A stretch of DNA of 64,000 nt from Bradyrhizobium sp. CCGUVB1N3 (lineage in GTDB: Bacteria; Pseudomonadota; Alphaproteobacteria; Rhizobiales; Xanthobacteraceae): assembly GCF_024199925.1 (NCBI RefSeq), contig NZ_JANADR010000001.1, forward strand, positions 6,575,501 to 6,639,500. The letters run 5' to 3'. Below the pieces are notes generated by a model. The model made no database searches. It saw only the letters and a program-made list of their open reading frames with translations, and was not told the origin of the DNA. Position 1 is the first letter of the stretch; every line of letters starts with the position of its first letter. Both the position numbers and the translations under genes were made by a program. Shown piece by piece: positions 34,526 through 43,764 of the stretch.

Positions 34526-35989
34526 GTGAATCTCGTCGTCGTGTCAAACCGCGTTGCGCGCGGCAAAGCCAACGAACCCATGACGGGCGGCCTCGCTGCC
34601 GCTCTGCTTCCCGTGGTGGAACATTCAGGAGCCATCTGGGTGGGTTCCTCGGGCCGGGTGCGCGATGGTCATCAGAAGGAACCGTTCGCCGAGATTGAAG
34701 CGCTCGGCACCGGTGCGCTGGCGACGCTGGATCTGCCGGCGGCGCATTACGGCGGCTATTACGAGGGCTTCGCCAATTCGGCGTTGTGGCCGGCGCTGCA
34801 TTCGCGCAGCGATCTCATTCGCGTCTCGCACGGCGATTATCTCAGCTATCGCGAGGTCAACGCGTTCATGGCGCGCGCGCTGCTGCGTTTTCGCAAAGAG
34901 CGCACCGCCTTCTGGGTGCAGGATTATCATTTCCTCGCGCTCGGCGCGGAGCTACGCGAACTCGGCCTAGAGGATCCGATCGGCTTCTTCCTGCACACGC
35001 CGTGGCCGGTCCCCGCGGTGATCCAGGGCGTGCCGCATCATCGCGAGCTGATCGAGGCGATGCTCGGCTATGATCTCATCGGATTCCAGACCGCGGAGGA
35101 TTGCCGGAATTTTCTCGGCTATGTCGGTCAGGAACTCGGATTGACGATCGAGGACGGCATCGTCACCTCCAAGCATGGCCGCACGCGATGCCAGGTGTTT
35201 CCGATCGGCATCGATGCGCAAAAATTCGCGCAGTATGCCGCCAAGTCGATCTCGCATCCCGACGTATCGCGGCTGCGCCGCAGCCTCAACGGCGAGAAGC
35301 TCGCGATCGGCGTCGACCGGCTCGACTACTCCAAGGGCCTCGTCAATCGCATCAGCGCGTTCGATCGCCTGTGGACCGAGCAGCCGCAGTTCTTGCGCAG
35401 CATCTCGCTGCTTCAGATCGCAAACCCCTCGCGCGGCGGCATCGAGGCCTATGGCAATCTCCAGAACGAGGTCGCGCGCCTCGTCACCGACGTCAACGGT
35501 CGCCACGGCGAGGTCGACTGGACGCCGATCCGGTATCTCAACAAGGGCTTTAGCCAGGCGGTGCTCGCGGGCCTCTATCGCACAGCGCAGGTCGGCGTGG
35601 TGACGCCGCTGCATGACGGCATGAACCTGGTTGCCAAGGAATATGTCGCCGCGCAAAACCCGGCCGATCCCGGCGTGCTCGTGCTGTCGAAATTCGCGGG
35701 CGCGGCCAACGAACTCGACACCGCGCTGGTGGTCAACCCGCACGACATCGACGGCATGGCGCGCGCGATCTCGATCGCAGCCTCGATGCCGCTCACCGAG
35801 CGCAAGATGCGCTGGGAGGCGATGATGAAGAAGCTGCGCGGGCACACCATCCAGCAATGGTCCGCCGACTTCGTTGCGGAGCTTGAGAAGAGCCGGACCG
35901 AGAAATCCACTGTCGCGCCATTGACCGCCCAGCCCCCGCAGGCGCTGCGCTGGCTGAAGTCGGCGATCTCGGGCGTGAGGTTGATTTAG
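34526..35989 (+). CDS. otsA: Trehalose-6-phosphate synthase
   Basis: 487 residues from GTG at 34526 with a strong ribosome site (AGGAGGGGACG). GT20 glycosyltransferase features: LVVVSNRVARG with MTGGLAAALLP at the N terminus, FWVQDYHFLALGAELRELG, IGFFLHTPWPVPAVIQGVPHH, IGVDRLDYSKGLVNRISAFDRL (nucleotide-sugar site) and TPLHDGMNLVAKEYVAAQ. It makes trehalose-6-phosphate from UDP-glucose and glucose-6-phosphate; otsB then yields trehalose, a stress protectant. Control by the general stress response is supported by the promoter match. Confidence 0.96.
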   Translation: MNLVVVSNRVARGKANEPMTGGLAAALLPVVEHSGAIWVGSSGRVRDGHQKEPFAEIEALGTGALATLDLPAAHYGGYYEGFANSALWPALHSRSDLIRVSHGDYLSYREVNAFMARALLRFRKERTAFWVQDYHFLALGAELRELGLEDPIGFFLHTPWPVPAVIQGVPHHRELIEAMLGYDLIGFQTAEDCRNFLGYVGQELGLTIEDGIVTSKHGRTRCQVFPIGIDAQKFAQYAAKSISHPDVSRLRRSLNGEKLAIGVDRLDYSKGLVNRISAFDRLWTEQPQFLRSISLLQIANPSRGGIEAYGNLQNEVARLVTDVNGRHGEVDWTPIRYLNKGFSQAVLAGLYRTAQVGVVTPLHDGMNLVAKEYVAAQNPADPGVLVLSKFAGAANELDTALVVNPHDIDGMARAISIAASMPLTERKMRWEAMMKKLRGHTIQQWSADFVAELEKSRTEKSTVAPLTAQPPQALRWLKSAISGVRLI

Positions 35990-35995
35990 CCCTCT

Positions 35996-36175
35996 TCTCT
36001 CTCTCTCTCTCTCCCCGTTCTTACGGGGCCGCGACGAGCTTCACTCGCGCTGAGAGGGTTGGGGTGAGGGGCCGCTTCCACAAAGACGGTAACAGACGGA
36101 CACGCGGAGAGTCCCTCTCACCCGATCGCTTCGCGATCGACCTCTCCCCGCAAGCGGAGCGAGGTGAAAACAAGC
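35996..36175. repeat. CT-run and palindromic repeat after otsA
   Basis: A (CT)n run (about 35996-36014) leads into a palindromic element: CTCCCCG...GGTTGGGGTGAGGGG at left and CCCTCTCACCCGATCGCTTC...CTCCCCGCAAG at right. It resembles the element at 9371-9523 and sits between convergent genes as a likely terminator. Confidence 0.65.
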
Positions 36176-36180
36176 AGCAT

Positions 36181-36519
36181 TCAATAACAATACGACACGC
36201 CGTCCAGGATCGCGCAGCGCGTCTTGTTCGGCGCGTTGGGATCGTCCATCGGCACCATGCCGTTGCCCTGACCGACGAACACGCCCTGGCCGACATGCAC
36301 CGATGATTTGTTGCCGATGATCACGCTCGGATGCGGCGACGCGCTCGAGCGGGTGCCGTCCGGCCAGAGGATGGCATTGCCCGCCAGCACCCCGCGCCGG
36401 CCGTCATCGCAGGTAACGTCGACGCCCTGGCGCGTGCACATCTGCGCGGCCGCTGGGCCTGAAATCACCGCGAAGATGGATACAAGGCCAAGCGCGGCGA
36501 TGGCTCGAAAGCAGGTCAT
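36181..36519 (-). CDS. Small exported protein of unknown function
   Basis: 112 residues from ATG at 36519 (after GAGAGGGGACACC); a start at 36534 adds five residues. Signal peptide MTCFRAIAALGLVSIFAVISG ending PAAAQ. The mature part has four cysteines (CTRQ, CDDGRRG, CAILDG and the C-terminal CY) that could form two disulfides, and a repeated IIGNKSSVHVGQGVFVGQGNG stretch. I do not recognise a family. It is convergent with otsA and lies 200 bp from the tRNA gene. Confidence 0.7.
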   Translation of the reverse strand: MTCFRAIAALGLVSIFAVISGPAAAQMCTRQGVDVTCDDGRRGVLAGNAILWPDGTRSSASPHPSVIIGNKSSVHVGQGVFVGQGNGMVPMDDPNAPNKTRCAILDGVSYCY

Positions 36520-36719
36520 GGTGTCCCCTCTCATCTGTCGGAAGCGGGCTTCCGTGAATCGTCGCGCCAGAGCCGCCTTCGGTTCACCCCGGGGCAGTCC
36601 GGCCCACGCTTTGAAGGTCTATATATTCTCATTGAAATACAATAACTTAAGGAAATTTCGGGAGATCGGCCCGCAGTCCCTTGCAAAATCAGCGGCGCCC
36701 CTTCAAGAGAGGGCGCTCC

Positions 36720-36809
36720 GGAGAGATGGCCGAGTGGCTTAAGGCGCACGCTTGGAAAGCGTGTGTGCGGGAAACCGTACCGTGGGTTCGAATCCCACTC
36801 TCTCCGCCA
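36720..36809 (+). tRNA. tRNA-Ser (anticodon GGA)
   Basis: 90 bases with acceptor stem GGAGAGA / TCTCTCC, D-arm GGCCGAGTGGCTTAAGGC, anticodon arm CACGC-TTGGAAA-GCGTG with anticodon GGA at 36754-36756, a long variable arm (GTGCGGGAAACCGTAC) as in class II tRNAs, T-arm GTGGGTTCGAATCCCAC and an encoded CCA. Its last 14 bases recur at 60222-60235, which suggests use as an integration site. Confidence 0.97.
36796..36809 (+). repeat. Putative attL: 3' end of tRNA-Ser
   Basis: CACTCTCTCCGCCA, identical to 60222-60235. It is the tRNA 3' end including CCA, the usual place of site-specific integration. Confidence 0.6.
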
Positions 36810-37100
36810 TATGTGATTGATTATACTAAAATTTTCTTGGTTTTTGGGCGCCGACTTCACACCCAAATAACTCGCTGTTTCGCTTGTCTCTTTATCTTCG
36901 CGCCATGAGATACTGCGCGTAGATCAACTGGTGCAGGTCGATCCGATGCGCGTCGCAAAATAGGATATCGGGGCGAGCAAAACGGACTCTCTGAGTGAAG
37001 CGCTATCAACCCGGAACTGAAATCATCTTTCGGACGAGGTTCACAGCGAACGCGCAGCTATTCATTGCCGTTGCTCGGCGATGAGATCGGGCCCGCTTTT
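36810..37100. other. Left edge of the putative island, no intact gene
   Basis: 291 bp, more AT-rich just after the tRNA. No integrase is visible. On the minus strand a 30-odd-codon frame ending about 36906 (ends LIYAQYLMARR) looks protein-like but cannot be assigned. Confidence 0.5.
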
Positions 37101-37763
37101 TCAGTACCGAAGACGGCGTTCGATGGCATTAGCCAGCGCAGTCAACGCGTAGCAGATCACAAAGAACACGCCCAGTACGCCCAGGTAGATCTCGATAGCG
37201 TGGGACTGTCCGCTCCCAACATAGGCTAGTCTTTCGATCATTTGACGCGCCGATCCCAGGAGGTCCGAGACGCCGACAACGGAAGTCAGTGCGCTCGCTT
37301 GGACGAGGACGGTTAGCTGCCCGACATAGGGCGGTAACGCGCGCCGAAACGCTTGCGGCAGAATAACGAACACGAGAGCTTCCGTTGCGCTAAGGCCAAG
37401 CGCTCGCGCGCCCTGCTCCTGGCGGTGTGGAATGGAATTCAAGGCACCGCGAAAGACTTCACCGATGTTCGCCCCACCCCAAAGGCCCAGTCCGATGACG
37501 GCGGCCGTGAGTGGCCCCGTGCGAAGGCCAATTTGTGGAAGCGCGAAGAACACGAAGAGGAGGATCATCAGCGACGGCACGCCGCGGAACACATCGACGT
37601 AAATTCGTCCGATCAGGCGCGCGGAAGTGAGCGTGCTCTGCGACAACGCTGCGATCACGAGGCCAAGCATCGTCGCCAACACGACGGTGAGTAGCGAGAT
37701 CCACAACGTGATGAGAAGTCCCTGACCAAGGTAAACGACGATGGGCCAAACCCAATTGTTCAT
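37101..37763 (-). CDS. Polar amino-acid ABC transporter permease (second)
   Basis: 220 residues, about five membrane segments. HisM/GlnP family: VDVFRGVPSLMILLFVFFALPQIG and the EAA loop EQGARALGLSATEALVFVILPQAFRRALPPYVG, which contacts the ATPase. Starts by ATGA overlap with the preceding permease, so the pair is cotranslated. Last gene of the long minus-strand operon that begins at 46185. Substrate class (polar amino acids or opine-like compounds) comes from the family; the exact compound is unknown. Confidence 0.88.
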   Translation of the reverse strand: MNNWVWPIVVYLGQGLLITLWISLLTVVLATMLGLVIAALSQSTLTSARLIGRIYVDVFRGVPSLMILLFVFFALPQIGLRTGPLTAAVIGLGLWGGANIGEVFRGALNSIPHRQEQGARALGLSATEALVFVILPQAFRRALPPYVGQLTVLVQASALTSVVGVSDLLGSARQMIERLAYVGSGQSHAIEIYLGVLGVFFVICYALTALANAIERRLRY

Positions 37764-38422
37764 TTAATAACTCCCAGTCCAGGAATCGCCAGCCTGCGCT
37801 CGAACGTGCGCGACACAGCGCTGAGAATGCTGCACACGAGCAGATACATGAGACAAGCAATGCCGAAGGTCTCGAACACCTTGAAGGTATCGGAGACGAT
37901 CCGGTTGGCGACATAGGTCAGTTCCTGGTAGCCGACGACGATCATAAAGGACGACGACCTGAATTGCGTAATCGCCGTGGTCGTTGCTCCCGTGATTGCG
38001 ATTCGCAGCGCGAGCGGCAACGTCACGTCGATAAAGGTCTGTAGTGCCGGCAAGCCGAGAGCGCGGGCCGCTGTCACTTCACCTTTCGGCACGGCGTCGA
38101 AGGCTGCTCTGAAGACTTCCGTTTGATAAGCGCCGCCCCACAATGCCAGCGCGAGCCAAGAGGTCTGGAATGGCGTCAGACTAATGCCGATATCCGGTAG
38201 CGCGTAGAACAGAAGAAAGATCTGCACGAGTAGCGGCGTGCAGCGGAATGTATTCACGAACCCGACGATCACCAGGCTGGCCACGGGGATTCGTGCATAG
38301 CGTATTGCTCCCAGCACGACTCCTATGCCGATTCCGATCGCTATACCGATCACGCTGATGAGGAGGCTGTTGCCTAGTCCCATCAGTAGCGCCGTAACCT
38401 CGGTCGCGAGATCGTCTTGCAT
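37760..38422 (-). CDS. Polar amino-acid ABC transporter permease (first)
   Basis: 220 residues; HisQ/HisM-type permease with VNTFRCTPLLVQIFLLFYALPDIGI and EAA loop EVTAARALGLPALQTFIDVTLPLALRIAI. It forms the membrane channel with the permease at 37101-37763. It lies 54 bp after the binding-protein gene. Confidence 0.88.
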   Translation of the reverse strand: MQDDLATEVTALLMGLGNSLLISVIGIAIGIGIGVVLGAIRYARIPVASLVIVGFVNTFRCTPLLVQIFLLFYALPDIGISLTPFQTSWLALALWGGAYQTEVFRAAFDAVPKGEVTAARALGLPALQTFIDVTLPLALRIAITGATTTAITQFRSSSFMIVVGYQELTYVANRIVSDTFKVFETFGIACLMYLLVCSILSAVSRTFERRLAIPGLGVIK

Positions 38423-38476
38423 GATAGCCGTCTCCGCCCAATCGCGTGGGGCGCCTTAGCGCCCCACGCGCCACCA

Positions 38477-39352
38477 TCAGGACTTACACTCGAGGGGATC
38501 GACGCCGGCATAGTCGAGCTTGACCTTCGGCTCTGGGACGACATTGCGATACTTCGCGATCATGGTTGGATCCTTCACTTCGTCAGCGAAGGCCTTGTAG
38601 AAGGCGTCCTCCTCGCGCATCTTGGCGATCACGGCATTGATCCAGGCAAGCATGGCCGCATTGCCCTTCTTCACCCCGATACCCTGGATCGCGGGTGAGG
38701 CGAGTTCGCCAACGACTTTGAAGTTCTTGTTGTTCTGCACAAAATTGTAGTCGTAAACGTCGATGTAAGCGAAGGCGTCACTGCGACCCTGCACCAACAT
38801 CGTCGAGGCGTCAGCCGGGCTTTGCGCTGTGATCAGGTTCGCTTTTGGGTGACACTTCTGGAGCCAGGTCTGATAGGTGCTTCCTGTCACCGTCACGACC
38901 GTGTGCCCCGCGAGGTCAGCATAATTGTTGATCGGAGAATCCTTCTTCACGACGAGCTGAAGATTGCTCAACCAGATCGGGTCCGAGAAGTCGACCTGCT
39001 CGGCTCGCGCCGGAGTGCGCGCGAGGGAGGCGAGCACGAGGTCGACCTTGCCCGATTGCAGAAATGGAATCCGGTTGCTGTCGTTCACGCATTGGGTCTG
39101 GAGACCGGCTTCACTGCCGAAGGCAAATGCGGCAATGCGCTTGACAAGTCCGTACTCAAAACCGGCTGGCTTTCCATCGAGGCCGACATAGCCCGCGGGC
39201 GGATACTGGCAGTTGATGCCGATCGTCAGGACGTTTGGTGTTGCGAGGTCCGCGGGCAGCGGCACGTCTACCTTGGTTTGCGCGATGGCCGGTAACCCCA
39301 GCATGGCAAACGACAGACCCGCGATCGCAGCTAAACATTTCGGCGTAATCAT
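38477..39352 (-). CDS. Amino-acid ABC transporter substrate-binding protein
   Basis: 291 residues from ATG at 39352; the frame is open to 39526 inside the ATPase gene, but the signal peptide MITPKCLAAIAGLSFAMLGLPAIAQ begins here. Family 3 binding-protein fold: LTIGINCQYPPAGYVGLDGKPAGFEYGLVKRIA, the FLQSGKVDLVLASLARTPARAEQVDFSDP segment (Arg for the ligand alpha-carboxylate) and GHTVVTVTGSTY. Captures an amino acid-like ligand in the periplasm for the two permeases. The paired cysteines (NCQYPP, QTQC, QKC, LECKS) may form disulfides. Confidence 0.88.
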   Translation of the reverse strand: MITPKCLAAIAGLSFAMLGLPAIAQTKVDVPLPADLATPNVLTIGINCQYPPAGYVGLDGKPAGFEYGLVKRIAAFAFGSEAGLQTQCVNDSNRIPFLQSGKVDLVLASLARTPARAEQVDFSDPIWLSNLQLVVKKDSPINNYADLAGHTVVTVTGSTYQTWLQKCHPKANLITAQSPADASTMLVQGRSDAFAYIDVYDYNFVQNNKNFKVVGELASPAIQGIGVKKGNAAMLAWINAVIAKMREEDAFYKAFADEVKDPTMIAKYRNVVPEPKVKLDYAGVDPLECKS

Positions 39353-39392
39353 AAATCCTCTCCTGTTGAATTCCTTCGTTGCGTGGCAAGGC

Positions 39393-40142
39393 TCAGGCGT
39401 CGGTGTGTGATAGGAACTGCCGAGTTCGGTCGTGACTCGGTCGATCGAGGATGTCGGCCGGGTGTCCCTTTTCGACGACCACGCCGTCGGCCATGAACAC
39501 GAGCGTGTCGCCGACCTCGCGCGCAAAGTTCATTTCATGCGTTACGACGAGCATGGTCATGCCGGAGCGGGCGAGATCCTTCATGACGTTCAAGACCTCG
39601 CGCACGAGCTGAGGGTCGAGCGCTGATGTGACCTCATCGAATAACATCACGTGGGGACGCATCATCAGAGCCCGAGCGATGGCGACCCGCTGCTGCTGGC
39701 CTCCGGAAAGCTGGTCCGGATAGCTGCCGGCTTTGTCCGCCAGTCCGACCTTCGCGAGCAGGTCCCGGGCTCGAGCTTCCGATTCCGCAATCGGCTCCTT
39801 CAAGACGCGTCGCGGGACCAAGGTTAGGTTTTTCAGGACGGTGAGGTGCGGAAACAGGTTGTAGTGCTGGAACACCATCCCCACGCGCTGGCGGACCTTA
39901 TTCACGTCCTGCTTGCCAGAGAGCAGGTTCTCGCCCTCCAGCACGATCTCCCCGCCGGCAACCGGCTGAAGCATGTTGACCGTCCGCAGCAGCGAACTCT
40001 TGCCGCTGCCGCTCGCGCCGATAATGACGACGACCTCGCCTTGCCGGACGGACAGGTCAACACCCTTCAGGACTTCATTTGATCCGTACGAAACGCGAAT
40101 TCCGCGCAAATCGAGGAAGGGTACGGTTGATCCGGTCGACAT
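39393..40142 (-). CDS. Amino-acid ABC transporter ATP-binding protein
   Basis: 249 residues. Walker [17 protein letters not shown]-loop [14 protein letters not shown], signature [17 protein letters not shown], Walker [18 protein letters not shown] and the switch His ([12 protein letters not shown]). GlnQ/HisP type. It lies 19 bp after the DUF4392 protein A gene, so importer and enzymes share an operon. Confidence 0.92.
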   Translation of the reverse strand: MSTGSTVPFLDLRGIRVSYGSNEVLKGVDLSVRQGEVVVIIGASGSGKSSLLRTVNMLQPVAGGEIVLEGENLLSGKQDVNKVRQRVGMVFQHYNLFPHLTVLKNLTLVPRRVLKEPIAESEARARDLLAKVGLADKAGSYPDQLSGGQQQRVAIARALMMRPHVMLFDEVTSALDPQLVREVLNVMKDLARSGMTMLVVTHEMNFAREVGDTLVFMADGVVVEKGHPADILDRPSHDRTRQFLSHTDA

Positions 40143-40161
40143 TGCGTGCCTCTCTCGGCTG

Positions 40162-41178
40162 TCATCGGAACGCTGGTCGAACGATCGCCGAGATCAGATC
40201 GGCCATCGCGACATGCGTCTGGAGAGGAATCCCGTCGACGTCGGCGTCGACGACGTTGCCGACCGAGTTGATCAAGCCGATATCGACACCGCGGCGCAGC
40301 AGGTTTTCCTCCATTTTGGGCGTATGGAGGAGGTCGGGCCGCTTCAGGCGTGCTGCGAGTGCCCCTAGGATGGCGTAGCAACCCCAGTTCGAGCAGGCGG
40401 CGGTGACAAGCACATCGGTACGGGTCACAGCGCCGATACCGGCACCACCTTCCGGCCGCGCATCGCCGAACTTCACGTGGCGCCGCACCGCGTCAGCGAC
40501 CACGCCCATGCCGATCTCGTTGCCCCCGTCGCCCACGCAGACGCTCGGAATCCCACGCGCAAGCGCTTCGTCGAACAGGTGGTCGATCCGCGCCCGCCCC
40601 ATGCCGTAGTCGATGCCGCGCATCGAGCAGTAGATGCCGTCGGCGTTACGCCCGACCCGCTCCGTTGAGAAAACCAGCGCTGGCTTCAACTCGTCGAGCA
40701 AGACGGCGGAGGCGGCCTTCGCCTCGCCGTCTGTCACAGGAAAGGAACGCGTGCTGGCGACGGCGAGGCTTCCATCGCCGCTCGCAATCCGCGCCTGATC
40801 GTAGGGCAATACCGAAAGGCCGGCGCTGGTCAGGATCTTGGCGGTACCGTCGAGCAGAGTTTCCTCCGCGACGACCACGCAGGTCACGCGCTTGGATAGA
40901 GCAAGAGCCCGAACGATCGCGGCGGCGCCGGCGGGGCCGTCGTTCTCGCCGATGGTCGGTGAGATCCAGGCACGCGAAACGGAGCCCGTGGTCACCACCA
41001 CGGTCGCGCCCGCGGGAATCGCAGCGAGCGCCTCGGCGGCGGCGCCGCACAGGGAACCGCCTTGGCGTGTGCGCGCTACTTCGTAAAGATGTTCGACACC
41101 TCGGCCGCCGAGATCGAGATTAACCAGCCGATCGAGCCGGTCATCCAGGCCTGCGAATGTCGTGTTGACGGCGCTCAT
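40162..41178 (-). CDS. DUF4392 / D-glutamate-cyclase-like protein A
   Basis: 338 residues. Motifs of the DUF4392 family (C-terminal domain of D-glutamate cyclase, DGLUCY): [24 protein letters not shown] (about 77-93), [14 protein letters not shown] and the glycine-rich [11 protein letters not shown] (215-225), then [19 protein letters not shown]. The known family member turns D-glutamate into 5-oxo-D-proline. It overlaps the PLP-enzyme gene by 4 bp (ATGA). A paralogue lies at 42692-43738. Catalysis on glutamate itself is an inference; a related amino acid is just as possible. Confidence 0.78.
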   Translation of the reverse strand: MSAVNTTFAGLDDRLDRLVNLDLGGRGVEHLYEVARTRQGGSLCGAAAEALAAIPAGATVVVTTGSVSRAWISPTIGENDGPAGAAAIVRALALSKRVTCVVVAEETLLDGTAKILTSAGLSVLPYDQARIASGDGSLAVASTRSFPVTDGEAKAASAVLLDELKPALVFSTERVGRNADGIYCSMRGIDYGMGRARIDHLFDEALARGIPSVCVGDGGNEIGMGVVADAVRRHVKFGDARPEGGAGIGAVTRTDVLVTAACSNWGCYAILGALAARLKRPDLLHTPKMEENLLRRGVDIGLINSVGNVVDADVDGIPLQTHVAMADLISAIVRPAFR

Positions 41179-42482
41179 GCCTGATCTCCCAGAATGAGCC
41201 GCGAGATCGTGGTAACTTCGTCGATCCGCGCGGCCAGGTGATTGACTGCAGCGTCGACGGCGGCGACGACGGCGTTCTGGCCTCCAACTCGCCCGATCGC
41301 ATCGAGGGTCGGTTTCAGGCGCAGTGACACGCGTGCCCCGGGCTGGCCATGGGTGTTGACCGTGAGGATCCCGGCGTCGCGCAGGAGGACCATTCCGAGC
41401 GCAGAGGAGATTTCGCAGGGGACGAGCCCAAAGTTTTCTGCGGAACGGCCAGCGCGCCGCAGGACAAGGGCGAGCAGGTCCTGCTCGTCGACCATGGGTC
41501 CGAGATCGCTGACGGACACGATGTCGCGGCCGAGCTTTTCGGCAAGCGCGACCGCGAGTGCCTGTCCGGACCGTGCTTCCTCCAGCAGATCCTCAGGTCG
41601 AAAGCTCTGGAGGGACCGCATGGCGCCAGCGGCGATCGGCGCGCGGGCTTCCATTCCGAATTCAGCACCTTTCGCCGACGCAGCCGTGACGAGATTGGCG
41701 CGGCCGGCAAGCACGCCCGCGCGCGGTCCGGCGAGACCCGCCTTGTCGCAGTTGGTGATTGCGAGGTCGGCCCCGAGGGCGAGGCCGGGCTTGCCGCCGT
41801 GGAGCACGGGACGCAGCCGGGCACCATAGGCATCGTCCACGAGAACGATGCCGCCTGCCGCGTGGGTGGCCTCGACGACGGCGGAGGTTATGGCATCATC
41901 GAGTAGTTCGAGAGCACTGGTCACGGTGGTGACGACGACGAGCTGAGGCTTCGCTTTGGCCAGTGCCGCCCGCCAGTCGCGGTCGCCTCCGATTTCGACG
42001 AGCTCAACTCGCGCGATGGCGCATCCTCGGATCACCGACGCGTGCGATCGTCCGCCAGGGGGAACGATTGAAATGACCCGGCTGCCGCCAGCAAGAGCGG
42101 CGATGGTGGCAATGATTCCCGCGCTGGTGCGGTTGAATACGGCGACACCATCCTCGCTCCTACCTCCGAGGTGGGAAATCGCGACGTCTCGGAGATCATT
42201 GGCGAAGAGGCCTGGGCCGACCCATTCCTCGCACAGTGTTGCGAGGTCCTCAGGTTTGAGCGGAAAGTCTCGCTGATTTCCGGTGAACACACCGATGGAA
42301 CGCGGGCCGAGCTTGCGGACGCGATCAGCCGCTACGGCCTGCCCCTGACGAAGGCGGCGCGCTTCGTCGATACTGGATCGGATGATGGTGCCGCGCGCAA
42401 AACCGACGACCGGGTCGATAATATTGCCGAAACGATCTGTGGGCCCCGGGGACTGCGATTTCGACTCGGTGGCGGCTGTCAT
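41175..42482 (-). CDS. SelA/DgaE-like PLP-dependent enzyme
   Basis: 435 residues. Fold-type I PLP enzyme with VFNRTSAGIIATIAALAGG (phosphate-binding loop), GIVLVDDAYGARLRP (Asp216/Asp217 behind the PLP ring) and ITNCDKAGLAGPRAGVLAG with the likely PLP lysine Lys247. The DK..GGP-like context is that of selenocysteine synthase and D-glucosaminate-6-phosphate ammonia-lyase relatives, so beta-elimination, racemisation or aldol chemistry on an amino acid is possible. It sits between two DUF4392 genes, which argues that it works on the same compound. Ribosome site AGGAG. No name can be given. Confidence 0.75.
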   Translation of the reverse strand: MTAATESKSQSPGPTDRFGNIIDPVVGFARGTIIRSSIDEARRLRQGQAVAADRVRKLGPRSIGVFTGNQRDFPLKPEDLATLCEEWVGPGLFANDLRDVAISHLGGRSEDGVAVFNRTSAGIIATIAALAGGSRVISIVPPGGRSHASVIRGCAIARVELVEIGGDRDWRAALAKAKPQLVVVTTVTSALELLDDAITSAVVEATHAAGGIVLVDDAYGARLRPVLHGGKPGLALGADLAITNCDKAGLAGPRAGVLAGRANLVTAASAKGAEFGMEARAPIAAGAMRSLQSFRPEDLLEEARSGQALAVALAEKLGRDIVSVSDLGPMVDEQDLLALVLRRAGRSAENFGLVPCEISSALGMVLLRDAGILTVNTHGQPGARVSLRLKPTLDAIGRVGGQNAVVAAVDAAVNHLAARIDEVTTISRLILGDQA

Positions 42483-42491
42483 GAGCTTCTC

Positions 42492-42695
42492 CTAGAACCA
42501 GCGTGACTTGGCGGCGCGGACAACCAGGAAGCCGAGGCGACAGGTGACGCGGGATGAAATCGGCATTCGTGTTATGAGCGTTCGGCGAAAGCGTCTCGCC
42601 GCGCGAATACGCCAGGCGAGGCACTCTCGGTGCTTAGCGCCCGGGACAAGACCGATGAAGTCGGGTCCGACTGCGGGGTCGTAGCTCGGCGTCAC
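42492..42695 (-). CDS. Small Arg-rich ORF filling an operon gap
   Basis: 67 residues from GTG at 42695. It overlaps the stop of DUF4392 protein B by GTGA and ends 9 bp before the PLP-enzyme gene, so it fills the gap exactly. The sequence (MTPSYDPAVGPDFIGLVPGA, then many Arg) matches no family I know. The overlap supports translation; composition does not settle it. It may be a shortened gene. Confidence 0.35.
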   Translation of the reverse strand: MTPSYDPAVGPDFIGLVPGAKHRECLAWRIRAARRFRRTLITRMPISSRVTCRLGFLVVRAAKSRWF

Positions 42696-43738
42696 GGCTT
42701 CACCTCCCGAGACCGCAGACGCGACGATGAGGCGCGACCAGGTTCGGTCATTGAGCTTGCGACGATGCTTTCGAGCAGGCTGACAAAGCCCCGATGACCG
42801 CTCTCAGGGACACCATCGACGCGGGGCTCGGCGCTTGCCGTCGCACCATCACGAGCGCCTGCGCCAACACAGGCTTTGATCAACTTCCCTTCGAGAGTGT
42901 CGCCGTGAAGCAGGTCAGGACTGCCAAGACCGACAGCAAGTCCGGCGCAAACGGCGTAGGCGCCCCAGTTCGATATTGCCGCGCTGACGATCACGTCAGT
43001 CTCGACAGTCGTGACCACGAAACCGTTGGGATGGAACGCGGCCAGCGGCGTCCGCACCGCGCCAAAGCCAACTTCGTTTCCGCCGTCGCCAATCCCTATG
43101 GTCAAACGCTTGGCCGTGCGGCCAGCCTGCGCGAGCAGATGGAGATGCGCCATCGTGCCGGCGGGGCGGCGATCGCCCCGGACGCCGTGGAAGTGGCCAT
43201 CCTGGTTGGGGCCGTCGAGCTCGACAAAGACAATCGCCGATGGCTGGCATCTCGCGAGCAACGCTTCGACGGCTTTGGGTCCATGCTTGGGATGAGGCGG
43301 GATTGTCTCCACATTGATCGGCCTTGCCGTGGAGGATCCAACAAGTGCGGCGCAGGCTTCCACCGGCTTGGAATGAGCCTCCTCTGAGACGATCGTGACC
43401 TGGGCGCCAAGACCGAGGGCCATCGCCCGGGCAAGGACGGCGGCACCTGGCGGTCCGTCGGTCTCGCCCTGCGGCAGCTTGGGTGGAACGCCGGCGCCGG
43501 TCGCGACGATGACGTGGTCTCCGTAGGCGACGCGCGACATGAGGGTCCTGGCGGCCAACGTGGACAACGGCTCGCCATGATGGCGACGGCAGATCTCGTA
43601 CATCGGAACAACGAGACCTGGTGGAAGTCCGCCCGAGAGGGGACGGGATTCGATCGTCATCAGACGATCGAACCGCTCACCCGCCATGGCCAAAAGAGGG
43701 TCCGGACCCGCGGAGTCTTCGGTTAGGAGCATGGCCAT
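42692..43738 (-). CDS. DUF4392 / D-glutamate-cyclase-like protein B
   Basis: 348 residues from ATG at 43738 (after AGAGGTCGCC); the frame is open to 44029 inside the aldehyde dehydrogenase gene, which is not credible. Family motifs: HVIVATGAGVPPKLPQGETDGPPGAAVLARAM, AIVFVELDGPNQDGHFHGVRGD, and TIGIGDGGNEVGFGAVR, then DVIVSAAISNWGAYAVCAGLA. It is diverged from protein A (its ETDGPPG loop is closer to the usual DUF4392 form). Two diverged copies in one operon suggest a heteromer or two successive steps. It starts 26 bp after the aldehyde dehydrogenase. Confidence 0.78.
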   Translation of the reverse strand: MAMLLTEDSAGPDPLLAMAGERFDRLMTIESRPLSGGLPPGLVVPMYEICRRHHGEPLSTLAARTLMSRVAYGDHVIVATGAGVPPKLPQGETDGPPGAAVLARAMALGLGAQVTIVSEEAHSKPVEACAALVGSSTARPINVETIPPHPKHGPKAVEALLARCQPSAIVFVELDGPNQDGHFHGVRGDRRPAGTMAHLHLLAQAGRTAKRLTIGIGDGGNEVGFGAVRTPLAAFHPNGFVVTTVETDVIVSAAISNWGAYAVCAGLAVGLGSPDLLHGDTLEGKLIKACVGAGARDGATASAEPRVDGVPESGHRGFVSLLESIVASSMTEPGRASSSRLRSREVKP

Positions 43739-43764
43739 GGCGACCTCTTCGCTTATCTCGCGGC

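Noticed and set aside
36810..37100. Integrase or C-terminal gene remnant next to the tRNA
   Set aside because: A minus-strand frame ending LIYAQYLMARR looks protein-like over about 33 codons, but has no start and no recognisable family; it cannot be called.
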